DNA from: Ideonella alba
GTDB lineage: Bacteria > Pseudomonadota > Gammaproteobacteria > Burkholderiales > Burkholderiaceae_C
Length of the DNA stretch: 64,000 nt
Direction of reading: 5' to 3'
NCBI RefSeq assembly: GCF_018069875.1
Contig: NZ_JAGQDF010000005.1
Span: 62,001-126,000 of the forward strand
The position numbers and the translations under genes are program-made. The notes under the pieces were generated by a model that had not been told where the DNA came from, ran no database searches, and saw only the letters and a list, made by a program, of their open reading frames with translations. This document shows positions 47,749 through 55,859 of this stretch, in pieces; position 1 is the first letter of the stretch; each line of letters opens with the position of its first letter.

Positions 47749-50609
47749 GGCGCGGCCTCGGCAGGCTGGCCGGGCAGCCGGAAATGCGTGACCACCAGGC
47801 CGCCGCCCCGGGTCGGGAAGGGCCGCGCATGCATGGCGAACCAGCGCAGCTCGCTCGGGCCGTGGCAGTCGTAGACCTGACGGTACTCGGGCTGCCGGCC
47901 GGCCATCACCTCCTGCAGCCCGGTCAGCGTGGCGCGGGCCAGCGGGTGGCCGGAGCGCGCCAGCACCGCCAGGTAGTTGGCGCCCACCGCCACCATCGGT
48001 GAATGCTCGCCGCCATTGGCGCGCGCAAAGTCGCTCCAGGCCCGGTTGACACGTCGGATCGTGCCCTGCGGATCAAGCACCGCGATGTGCTCGGGCAGGG
48101 AATCGATCAGGTCCTGCAGCAGCGAGGCGTCACGCACCCGGGTGATGTCGATGAAGGTGACCACCGCACGCCGCGGCCGCCCCGGCAGGTGCGAGTAGCC
48201 GACCATGCTGGCCATGAAGCGGGTGTCGTGGGGACCGTCGACCATGCGCTCGATCGGTGTGTCCTGGTGCAGCGCCTGGCGCAGGTCGGCGCTCAGGCCC
48301 GGGTAGTCGAGCAGCGAGTTGAAGTCCTCGATCGAGCGGCCCAGGTCGCTCTGGCGCAGCCGGAACAGCATCGCCGCTTCCGGCGTGAAGCGCACCAGGC
48401 ACAGCGCCTGGTCGACGAAGATGGTGGCCAGTCCGGTGGCCTGGGCCATGCCCTCCAGGTCAGCGTTCAGCGCATTCAGCGCATCGAGCTTGGCATTGAA
48501 CTCGGCGTTGACCGTGTAGAGCTCCTCGTTGACCGATTGCAACTCTTCATTGGTGGACTGCAACTCCTCGTTCGAGGACATCAACTCCTCGTTGGTGGAC
48601 TGCAGCTCTTCATTGGAGGACTCGAGCGCCTCGATGGTCGCCTGCAGGCTCTGGCGGGTGGCGCTGAGTTCCTGCTCGAGCGCGCTGACGGTGTCGACTG
48701 GCCGGGTCTCGACGCCGTCCGCCACCTCGGGCAGCGCGAGCTCCTCGATCGAGACCAGCACGCCGTCCAGCGCATGGCCCGCATCCAGCGGCTGGGCGTG
48801 CACCACCAGGCGATGGGCGACGCCGTCGATGTCGAGCTGCACCGGCGCCGAGCGATGCGCCTGCCGATCGGCCTGCACCAGGTGCTGCAGGTGCAGGACC
48901 ACCGGTCCCAGGCGCTCGGGCAGCATGCGCATCACGTCGAGCGAGCCCTCGCCCTCGGGCATGCGCAGGTAGCGCCGCGTCGGGCCCCAGGCATGGATCA
49001 GTTCGCGCTGCGCGGAGATCAGCAGGCTGGCCGGCAGCCAGGCGGACATCAGCTGGTGCAGCCCCTGGTCGATCAGGCTGCGGGCGTGGGACGGCGTGGG
49101 GCCGGCATGCTGCGGCCGCGCCACCCGCGCGCTGCTGGCAAAGGCGTCGCGCAGCGCCGAGGCGGTGGCCACCGGGCGCTCCAGGCGGTAGATCTTGTGC
49201 AGGCCGTCCAGGGTGGAGAATTCAGCCTGGATCGGTCCGAGCGACTCGCTCGCCCCCAGGAACAGCGTGCCGCCGGGCAGCAGGGCGTACTGCAGACGGC
49301 GCAGCAGGCGCTCCTGCGCCGCGGTCTGGAAATAGATCAGGGTGTTGCGGCAGGCCACCAGGTCCATGCGCGTGAACGGGGCGTCGTCGAGCAGGTTGTG
49401 GCGGGCGAACAGCACCAGCTGGCGCAGCTCGGGCCGCACCATCCACAGCTCGCCCTGGCGCACGAAGAAGCGCTCCAGGCGCTCCTGCCCCAGCACCTCG
49501 GCGGTGATGGCGGGGTAGCGGCCCTGGGTGGCGATGTCCAGCACCTGCGGATCGACGTCGGTGCCGAACACCTTGATGGAGGCGCTCACCCCCAGGCGCT
49601 CGGCCGTTTCGACGCAGGCCATCGCCAGCGAGTAGGCCTCCTCGCCCGAGGCGCAGCCGGCACACCACAGCCGGATCGGCTGGCCGCGGCGCTCCAGCAG
49701 CAGCGGCTCCAGCACCTGGCGGCTCAGCGCGTCAAAGGCGGACGCATCGCGGAAGAAGCTGGTCACCGGGATCAGCAACTCGCGGCGCAGGCGCTCGCGC
49801 TCCTCGCTGGACTTCTCCAGCTGGTCGGCGTAGTCGCTGGCGTTGGCGGCGCGTGTGACCAGCAGGCGGCGCTCCAGCCGGCGCAGCACGGTGGGCAGCT
49901 TGTACACGCTGAAGTCGATGCGGCCATGCTCCAGCAGCAGGTCGAAGATGCGCTGCAGTGCCGGGCGCAGCTGGCGCGAGGCCAGCAGGTCGCCCTGGCC
50001 CATCCGGGCCGATTCGCCACGCACGATCTCCTGCGCCAGCTCGGCCAGGGCGGCAGGTGGCAGCGCCGCATCGACCGCGGTGCTGGCCATCACGCTGCGC
50101 GGCATGCTGTCGAACTTGGCGCTGTCGGGGGCCTGCACCAGCACATAGCCACCAGCGCGGCGCAGTGCGTCGGCGCCCACGCTGCCGTCGGAACCCGAGC
50201 CCGACAGCACCACCGCCACCACCCGCTCGGGCGCAGGCTGTGTCAGCGACAACAGGAAGTGATCGATCGGCAGGGCCAGGCCCTGCGCCGGACGGGGTTC
50301 GAGGTGCAGGGTGTCGGCGGCCAGCGACATCGACACACCGGGGGGCATCAGGTAGACCTGGTTCGGCGCCAGCGCCATGCCGTCCTGGGCGGTGCACACC
50401 GGCAGCGCGGTGTGCCGCGCCAGCAGCTCGGCCATCAGCGACTTGTGGTCCGGGGCCAGGTGCTGGATGACGACGAAGGCGGCGCCCGCCGGGTGCCGAA
50501 GCGCGGCGAAGAACTGCTGCAGGGCTTCCAGCCCGCCGGCGGAGGCGCCGATGGCCACCACCCACGGCGGGTGCGGCGGCAGGCTGCTGGGGTCAGGGGA
50601 ATCGTCCAC
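47745..50609 (-). CDS. CheB-CheR-PAS fusion protein
   Basis: The 954-residue protein joins a CheB-like methylesterase domain (about 14-195; Ser in IGASAGG, His in IQHLAPDHK, Asp in SGSGSDGSV), a CheR methyltransferase (about 215-480; SAM motif [16 protein letters not shown]) and a C-terminal sensor part. Between them lies a heptad coiled coil built from repeated [13 protein letters not shown] units (about 655-705), then two PAS-like domains. There is no receiver domain on CheB. It is encoded before, and overlaps, the histidine kinase, so they likely act together on an unusual methyl-based or PAS signal rather than ordinary chemoreceptors; none are encoded here. Confidence 0.9.
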   Translation of the reverse strand: MDDSPDPSSLPPHPPWVVAIGASAGGLEALQQFFAALRHPAGAAFVVIQHLAPDHKSLMAELLARHTALPVCTAQDGMALAPNQVYLMPPGVSMSLAADTLHLEPRPAQGLALPIDHFLLSLTQPAPERVVAVVLSGSGSDGSVGADALRRAGGYVLVQAPDSAKFDSMPRSVMASTAVDAALPPAALAELAQEIVRGESARMGQGDLLASRQLRPALQRIFDLLLEHGRIDFSVYKLPTVLRRLERRLLVTRAANASDYADQLEKSSEERERLRRELLIPVTSFFRDASAFDALSRQVLEPLLLERRGQPIRLWCAGCASGEEAYSLAMACVETAERLGVSASIKVFGTDVDPQVLDIATQGRYPAITAEVLGQERLERFFVRQGELWMVRPELRQLVLFARHNLLDDAPFTRMDLVACRNTLIYFQTAAQERLLRRLQYALLPGGTLFLGASESLGPIQAEFSTLDGLHKIYRLERPVATASALRDAFASSARVARPQHAGPTPSHARSLIDQGLHQLMSAWLPASLLISAQRELIHAWGPTRRYLRMPEGEGSLDVMRMLPERLGPVVLHLQHLVQADRQAHRSAPVQLDIDGVAHRLVVHAQPLDAGHALDGVLVSIEELALPEVADGVETRPVDTVSALEQELSATRQSLQATIEALESSNEELQSTNEELMSSNEELQSTNEELQSVNEELYTVNAEFNAKLDALNALNADLEGMAQATGLATIFVDQALCLVRFTPEAAMLFRLRQSDLGRSIEDFNSLLDYPGLSADLRQALHQDTPIERMVDGPHDTRFMASMVGYSHLPGRPRRAVVTFIDITRVRDASLLQDLIDSLPEHIAVLDPQGTIRRVNRAWSDFARANGGEHSPMVAVGANYLAVLARSGHPLARATLTGLQEVMAGRQPEYRQVYDCHGPSELRWFAMHARPFPTRGGGLVVTHFRLPGQPAEAAP

Positions 50610-50742
50610 GGGTGCGAACCGTCAAGGCGAAGGGCACAGGTCAGTGGACGGCATGTTCCCCACAGTGCTTTGCCCAGGTCAAGGTCGGGTGTCAACCTGG
50701 CCACACACAATGCGCGCTTGACGGTCAGGACTTCAACGAGCG

Positions 50743-50756
50743 TTGATCACGGTCAA
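50743..50756. promoter_or_regulatory. FNR/Anr-like box
   Basis: TTGAT-CACG-GTCAA matches the FNR consensus TTGAT-N4-ATCAA at 9 of 10 bases and is nearly symmetric. It lies 60 bases before the acyl-CoA synthetase start, a distance suited to activation. The other divergent gene is the CheB-CheR fusion. Confidence 0.5.
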
Positions 50757-50816
50757 TGTGGCGCGGCCGGGCTGCTCCCGATGGTGGGGGCGCCGGTCGC
50801 CGGATAGGCTGGCGCC

Positions 50817-52577
50817 ATGCCCACCCCGATCCCTGATGGCACCGACGCCTGGGCCGCTCTGCACGGCGGCCTGGTCTGGCAGGTGCCCGACCACTTCAAC
50901 ATCGCCCAGGCCTGCTGCACCCGCTGGGCGCGCAGCCATCCGCAGCGCGTGGCCCTGCGCACCGAAGCCGCGGGCCGCAGCGTGCGCCTGACGCGGTTTG
51001 GTGAACTGCAGACCCAGGCCGACCGCCTGGCCAGGGCGCTGCGCCGCCTGGGCGTGCGGCGCGGTGACCGCGTGGCGGTGGTAATGCCGCAGCGCATTGA
51101 GACCGCGGTGGCCCACATCGCCATCTACCAGCTGGGCGCGGTGGCGATGCCGCTGTCGCAGCTCTTCGGTCCCGAGGCGCTGCTCTACCGCCTGCAGGAC
51201 AGCGAGGCCGTGGTGGCCGTCGGCGACGCCTCGACGATCGCCGCCCTGCGCGCGGTGCGTGGCGAGTGCCCCGCGCTGCGCCACCTGATCGCGGTCGACA
51301 CGCCCGCCGGCACGGACATCGACTGGACCGCCGCACTGGCCGCCGAGCAGGCGGGCTTCACCGCCGTGCGCACCCATGCCGACGAGGCCGCGGTGCTGAT
51401 CTACACCAGCGGCACCACCGGGCCGCCCAAGGGTGCGCTGATCCCGCACCGGGCGCTGATCGGCAACCTCAGCGGCTTTGTCTGCAGCCAGAACCTGCTG
51501 CGCAGCGGCAGCGGGCGGCCGCTGCGTCGCGCCCTGGGGCCGGGCGGCTTGCCCGCCGATGCGGTGTTCTGGAGCCCGGCCGACTGGGCCTGGACCGGTG
51601 GCCTGATGGACGCGCTGCTGCCCAGCCTGTACTTCGCGATGCCGATCGTCGCCTGCGCTGAACGCTTCGACCCGCAGCGGGCGCTGGCCCTGATGGCGCA
51701 CCACCGGGTGACCAACACCTTCCTGTTCCCCACCGCGCTCAAGGCGATGATGAAGGCCTGCCCGCGTCCGCGCGAGCAGCATGCGCTGCGGCTGCGGGCG
51801 ATCATGAGCGCCGGCGAGGCCGTCGGCGACACGGTGTTCCACTGGTGCCGCGAGGCGCTGGGTGTCACCGTCAACGAGATGTTCGGGCAGACCGAGATCA
51901 ACTACATCGTCGGCAACTGCAGCCAGACGCTGGGCACCGACGGCCACCCGGCACCAGGCTGGCCGGCGCGCCCGGGCAGCATGGGCCGGGCCTATCCCGG
52001 CCACCGGGTGGCGGTGATCGATGACGAGGGGCGCGAGTGTCCGCGCGGCACACCCGGTGACGTGGCCGTGCACCGCCGCGATGTGCACGGCCAACCCGAT
52101 CCGGTGTTCTTCCTGGGCTACTGGAAGCGCGACGAAGCCACCCGCGCCAAATACACCGGCCCGGTGGACGACAGCTGGTGCCGCACTGGCGACACCGCGG
52201 TGATGGACGAGGACGGCTACCTCTGGTACCAGGGCCGCAGCGACGATGTCTTCAAGGCCGCCGGCTACCGCATCGGGCCCAGCGAGGTCGAGAACTGCCT
52301 GGTGCGCCATCCCGCGGTGGCCAACGCCGCGGTGGTGCCCAAGCCCGACCCCGAGCGCGGCGCGCTGGTCAAGGCCTATGTGGTGCTGGCGCCGGGCTTC
52401 ACCGGGGGTGAGGCCCTGGTGGCCGAGTTGCAGCAGCACGTGCGCGGCCGCCTGGCGCCCTACGAGTACCCGAAGGAGATCGAGTTCATCGACGCGCTGC
52501 CGATGACCACCACCGGCAAGGTCCAGCGCCGCGTGCTGCGGCTGCAGGAAGAGGCGAGGGCGGCTGGCCGGGCCTGA
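50817..52577 (+). CDS. AMP-dependent acyl-CoA synthetase
   Basis: This 586-residue adenylating enzyme joins a carboxylic acid to CoA through an acyl-AMP. The P-loop-like motif is IYTSGTTGPPKGA, the middle motif EMFGQTEINYIVG, the YWKRDEATRAKYTG / GDTAVMDEDGYLWYQGRSDD hinge region and the C-terminal Lys in TTTGKVQRR are present. The form resembles medium-chain or acetyl-type synthetases; chain length is unknown. ATG 50817 is used. The gene stands alone with its possible FNR box. Confidence 0.9.
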   Translation: MPTPIPDGTDAWAALHGGLVWQVPDHFNIAQACCTRWARSHPQRVALRTEAAGRSVRLTRFGELQTQADRLARALRRLGVRRGDRVAVVMPQRIETAVAHIAIYQLGAVAMPLSQLFGPEALLYRLQDSEAVVAVGDASTIAALRAVRGECPALRHLIAVDTPAGTDIDWTAALAAEQAGFTAVRTHADEAAVLIYTSGTTGPPKGALIPHRALIGNLSGFVCSQNLLRSGSGRPLRRALGPGGLPADAVFWSPADWAWTGGLMDALLPSLYFAMPIVACAERFDPQRALALMAHHRVTNTFLFPTALKAMMKACPRPREQHALRLRAIMSAGEAVGDTVFHWCREALGVTVNEMFGQTEINYIVGNCSQTLGTDGHPAPGWPARPGSMGRAYPGHRVAVIDDEGRECPRGTPGDVAVHRRDVHGQPDPVFFLGYWKRDEATRAKYTGPVDDSWCRTGDTAVMDEDGYLWYQGRSDDVFKAAGYRIGPSEVENCLVRHPAVANAAVVPKPDPERGALVKAYVVLAPGFTGGEALVAELQQHVRGRLAPYEYPKEIEFIDALPMTTTGKVQRRVLRLQEEARAAGRA

Positions 52578-52598
52578 GGGGCCGAGTGCCTCAGGCGC

Positions 52599-53222
52599 TC
52601 AGCGGCCCACCAGCTGGAAGGCCATGTCCTGGCTGCCGTGCAGGTAGAACTTGTCGCCGGTCCAGGCGGTGCAGTAGAAGTCCAGGTGGTCGCCCCCATC
52701 GCTCCAGGCCCAGCCCCAGGTGGGCACGCCGCTCTGCCAGGCCAGCACGCTCAGCCAGTAGTTGGTGGCGCCCTTGAGCAGCAGCGGCTGGGGCAGCTTG
52801 ACCTGGTAGTGGATGCGGTCGCCCTCCACGGTCTGCGTGACCTTGCTGATCGCGAAGCGGTAGGCCTGCACCATGCCGCCCTGGTAGTTGCCGACATCGG
52901 GCTGCACCGGCCGGCCGTCGGGGTAGTCGATCGAGGTCCAGAACTCCAGGTGGAAGCTGTCCACCGTGGTGGCCGTGCCCCAGTTGCCCAGGCCGCCCCA
53001 CCAGTGCACGCTGGTGATTTTGGCGTCCGTCGTCAGGCGGAAGTTGTCCCAGACCTGCTGGTCCCAGTCGCTGCCGTCCACGCCCCACTGGGCCGAGGGC
53101 GCCAGGCCACCCGGCACCGACACGACCTGGCGGAACAGCTTGGCGGCCGAGGCCGGACCTGACAGTGCCATGCCCAGGGCGAGGGCGGCGGTGAGGCAGG
53201 CGGAGCGAAGCAGCGGGCGCAT
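52599..53222 (-). CDS. Secreted beta-rich protein, unknown function
   Basis: The 207-residue protein has a Sec signal (ending SGPASAAKL near residue 27) and a mature domain rich in Trp and Gly (VHWWGGLGNWGT, WGWAWSDGGDHLDF), similar in style to domains of exported PEP-CTERM-type proteins, but the C-terminus (DMAFQLVGR) lacks a PEP-CTERM tail. AGGATC precedes the ATG, and a TTATAG -10 candidate lies upstream. It is convergent with the acyl-CoA synthetase gene, 21 bases apart. Confidence 0.75.
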   Translation of the reverse strand: MRPLLRSACLTAALALGMALSGPASAAKLFRQVVSVPGGLAPSAQWGVDGSDWDQQVWDNFRLTTDAKITSVHWWGGLGNWGTATTVDSFHLEFWTSIDYPDGRPVQPDVGNYQGGMVQAYRFAISKVTQTVEGDRIHYQVKLPQPLLLKGATNYWLSVLAWQSGVPTWGWAWSDGGDHLDFYCTAWTGDKFYLHGSQDMAFQLVGR

Positions 53223-53252
53223 CGGGGATCCTGTCTATAAATGTGCAATATG

Positions 53253-53265
53253 GCCATTTTATGGC
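53253..53265. promoter_or_regulatory. Small palindrome in the divergent promoter region
   Basis: GCCAT and ATGGC flank TTT in an AT-rich stretch (53234-53270) between the secreted-protein and TonB-receptor genes. It is the only clear symmetric element in the 178-base gap; the rest of the gap is GC-rich and shows nothing further. Confidence 0.3.
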
Positions 53266-53400
53266 GAAACGGGGCCGACGGACAAGGCTGGCGCCTCGCT
53301 GGGCTGGCCGGTCTCCTGCGGCGTGCGCCTCAATCCGGCCGACACCGCGCCGATATCCCCAGGACGGCCCCACCCCGGGGCCCGCTGCCGACCTGCACCG

Positions 53401-55347
53401 ATGTCCTGCCGATTTCCCCGCGCCGTCCTGTCCCTGCTGTGCCTGGTGTTGGCCGCGCCGGCCATCGCCTCGCCGGACGCCACGCTGGCTGAGCTGCCGC
53501 TGGAAGCCCTGCTGGACCTGCCGGTCAGCGGGGCGTCGCGCCTGGGCACCCGCCGCAGCGACAGCCCGGCCTCGGTCACCGTGATCGACCGCCAGCAGAT
53601 CGAGGCTCTGGGCCTGCGCCGCCTGTCCGACGTGCTGCGTCTGGTGCGGGGCATCGACATCAGCAGCGACGGCAGCTACAGCTACGCCGCGGTGCGCGGC
53701 ATGTCCTCGGCGGGCGACTACAACACCCGGGTCCTGCTGCTGATCGATGGCAACCGGGTCAACGACAACGTCTTCGACCAGGCCATGCTTGGCACCGAAT
53801 TCGTGCTCGATCTGTCGCAGGTCGAGCGCGTCGAGTTCATCGCCGGCCCGGGCTCGGCGGTGTACGGCGCCAATGCGCTGTTCGGCGTCATCAACGTCGT
53901 CACGCGCGCGTCGGGTGCCTCGGGCGTGCGCGGCGGCCTGCGCCTGTCCCATGGCGCCGCGGTGGACACCTGGGTGAGCCTGGACACGGCGCTGGCAGGT
54001 GGTCACCTGGCGCTGGGCGCCTCATTGCAGCATGACCGCGGCGAGGCGGTCCAGGAGGCCTGGTTCGGTACCGGCCAGGCCGAGGGCACGGCCCGCCTGG
54101 CGCGCCAGAGCTGGTCGGCCCGCTGGGAGACCACGGGCTGGCGCATGAACCTGATGTCATCCCGCCGCAGCCAGGGCACCCCGGCGGGGCCGGACATCGT
54201 GTTCGGCGACACGCGGGCGCGCTTTGTCGACAGCACCTTGCTGGTCGATGTCGAGCGCCGGCTGGTGCTGGACGAGCGCCTGGATGGCCTGGTGCGCGCC
54301 TTCGCCGGCCGCTACCGCTTCCTGGGCGACTACCCGATCGACTACCCGCCGGTGACGCTGAACCGCGACTACGCGGACGGCGACTGGTGGGGCCTCGAAG
54401 GGCGGCTGCTGTGGTCGCCCACCGCCAGCCACCGCGTGGTCGTGGGGGCGGAGCTGCAGCGGCAGCAGCGGCAACGGCAGTACAACGCGGATGTCCAACC
54501 GGCGCCGCTGCTGTACCTGGACGACCTGCAGCGCGGCTGGCGCTGGGGCGTCTATGTCGACGACCAGTGGTCGCCGGCCGACGACTGGACGCTGCATGCC
54601 GGCGTGCGCCTGGACCGTGAGCTGGGCCGGGCACACACCAGTCCGCGCCTGGCGCTGGTCTGGCGCGCGGCCCCTGAATGGACCTGGCGCTGGCAGCATG
54701 GCCGCGCATTCCGCGAGCCCAATGCCTACGAGCGCCGCTACCACGGCGACGGGCCGGGCAGCTGGCAGCTCAACCCTGCGCTGCATGGCGAACAGGTGCG
54801 CGCCGACGAGATCGGCATCGACTGGTCGCGCGGAGCCTGGCGCGCCGCGGCGGCGGCCTATCGCAACCAGGCCGACGGCCTGACGGTGCTGCACTACGAC
54901 CCGGCCACCGAACGCTACCAGGTGCGCAACCTGGGCGCGCTCGGCACCCAGGGGATCGAGGCCGAGGTCGAGGCGCTGTCGGGGGCCGACCGCTACCGCC
55001 TGCAGCTGGGCCTGAACCGGACCCTGCGCTCCACGCAGTGGCCGGGCGCGTTGACCTACCCGCAGCGCCTGCTGGGCGCCCAGGCCCAGTGGCAGCTGGG
55101 CGAACGCAGCCTGCTGGCGGTCGATGCGCTGGCGCGTTCGCGGCGCGGCGACGCCGCCGGCCACCTCCTGCTCCATGCGCGCCTGTCGCTGCGCAGCGAA
55201 GACCGCCAGTGGCAGCTCGCGCTGGGCGTGCGCAATCTGGCCAACCGCCGCTGGTACGACCCGGGGCCGGACGCTGTGCGCCAGCCGCTGGTGCGCGGCG
55301 AAGCCCGCCAGTTCTGGCTGGAGTGGTCCTGGGAGCCGTCGCGATGA
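53401..55347 (+). CDS. TonB-dependent receptor linked to YfiR and a c-di-GMP enzyme
   Basis: The 648-residue receptor has a signal peptide (ending APAIASPD near residue 25), a short pre-plug part (ELPLEALLDLPVSG), a plug domain (ASVTVIDRQQIEALG to GPGSAVYGANALFGVINVVTR) and a beta-barrel ending in SWEPSR rather than an aromatic residue. The barrel is shorter than the first receptor. The stop overlaps yfiR by 4 bases. The plug style is that of BtuB/vitamin-type or signalling receptors; the ligand is unknown. Context suggests a sensing rather than nutrient role. ATG 53401 is used; no strong ribosome site is seen. Confidence 0.87.
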   Translation: MSCRFPRAVLSLLCLVLAAPAIASPDATLAELPLEALLDLPVSGASRLGTRRSDSPASVTVIDRQQIEALGLRRLSDVLRLVRGIDISSDGSYSYAAVRGMSSAGDYNTRVLLLIDGNRVNDNVFDQAMLGTEFVLDLSQVERVEFIAGPGSAVYGANALFGVINVVTRASGASGVRGGLRLSHGAAVDTWVSLDTALAGGHLALGASLQHDRGEAVQEAWFGTGQAEGTARLARQSWSARWETTGWRMNLMSSRRSQGTPAGPDIVFGDTRARFVDSTLLVDVERRLVLDERLDGLVRAFAGRYRFLGDYPIDYPPVTLNRDYADGDWWGLEGRLLWSPTASHRVVVGAELQRQQRQRQYNADVQPAPLLYLDDLQRGWRWGVYVDDQWSPADDWTLHAGVRLDRELGRAHTSPRLALVWRAAPEWTWRWQHGRAFREPNAYERRYHGDGPGSWQLNPALHGEQVRADEIGIDWSRGAWRAAAAAYRNQADGLTVLHYDPATERYQVRNLGALGTQGIEAEVEALSGADRYRLQLGLNRTLRSTQWPGALTYPQRLLGAQAQWQLGERSLLAVDALARSRRGDAAGHLLLHARLSLRSEDRQWQLALGVRNLANRRWYDPGPDAVRQPLVRGEARQFWLEWSWEPSR

Positions 55348-55859
55348 GGCGGATGCGCTGGCTGCTGTGCATGGCCGGGCTCGGCTGGGCGCTCTGCCCG
55401 GCGGGGGCCGCTCCGCCGTCGCCGGTCGACGAGTGGCCGTTGAAGGCCGCGATCGCCTACAACCTGCTGCTGTTCACGCAGTGGCCTGACGAGGACCGCT
55501 GGCCCGCGGGCGCGCCGCTGGTCTGGTGCGTCGATCCGGGCAGCCCCTGGTGGCCGGCGCTGCAGGGCCTGCAGGAGCGCCCGGTGCGGCACGCCCGCGT
55601 GGCGGTGCGCGCGGTGAGCCGGTCCGCGGACACCGCCGCCTGTCAGGTGGTCCAGCTCGATGCCGGTCTGCGCCCGGCAAGCCGCCAAGGTGCCCAACTG
55701 CTGATTGCCGACGGCCGAGACGCGACCGGCCCCTGGGCGGTGCGGCTGGCGGTGCACGGTGATCGGGTGGTGTTCGACATCGACCTGACCGGCCTGCGCG
55801 CCGGCGGCCTGCAGATCAGCTCGAAGGCCTTGCGTCTGGCCCGGGAGGTGCGCGAATGA
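55344..55859 (+). CDS. YfiR-family periplasmic repressor protein
   Basis: The 171-residue protein (DUF4154/YfiR) has a signal peptide (ending CPAGAAPPS near residue 24) and the family features WPLKAAIAYNLLLFTQWP near the start and LQISSKALRLAREV at the end. Two Cys in the mature part (WCVDPG, AACQVV) could form a disulfide, as redox control is known for YfiR. In Pseudomonas YfiR holds the diguanylate cyclase YfiN inactive from the periplasm. Both ends overlap neighbours by 4 bases, so expression is tightly coupled. Confidence 0.88.
   Translation: MRRMRWLLCMAGLGWALCPAGAAPPSPVDEWPLKAAIAYNLLLFTQWPDEDRWPAGAPLVWCVDPGSPWWPALQGLQERPVRHARVAVRAVSRSADTAACQVVQLDAGLRPASRQGAQLLIADGRDATGPWAVRLAVHGDRVVFDIDLTGLRAGGLQISSKALRLAREVRE

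Noticed and set aside
48510-48640. Repetitive DNA that could be mistaken for a tandem repeat array
   Set aside because: It encodes the NEEL heptad coiled coil of the CheB-CheR-PAS protein and is a known feature of that family.
48003-50807. Long plus-strand open frame (about 934 codons) opposite the CheB-CheR fusion
   Set aside because: The composition is Gln/His/Arg/Val-rich without domains and mirrors the true gene in the other strand.
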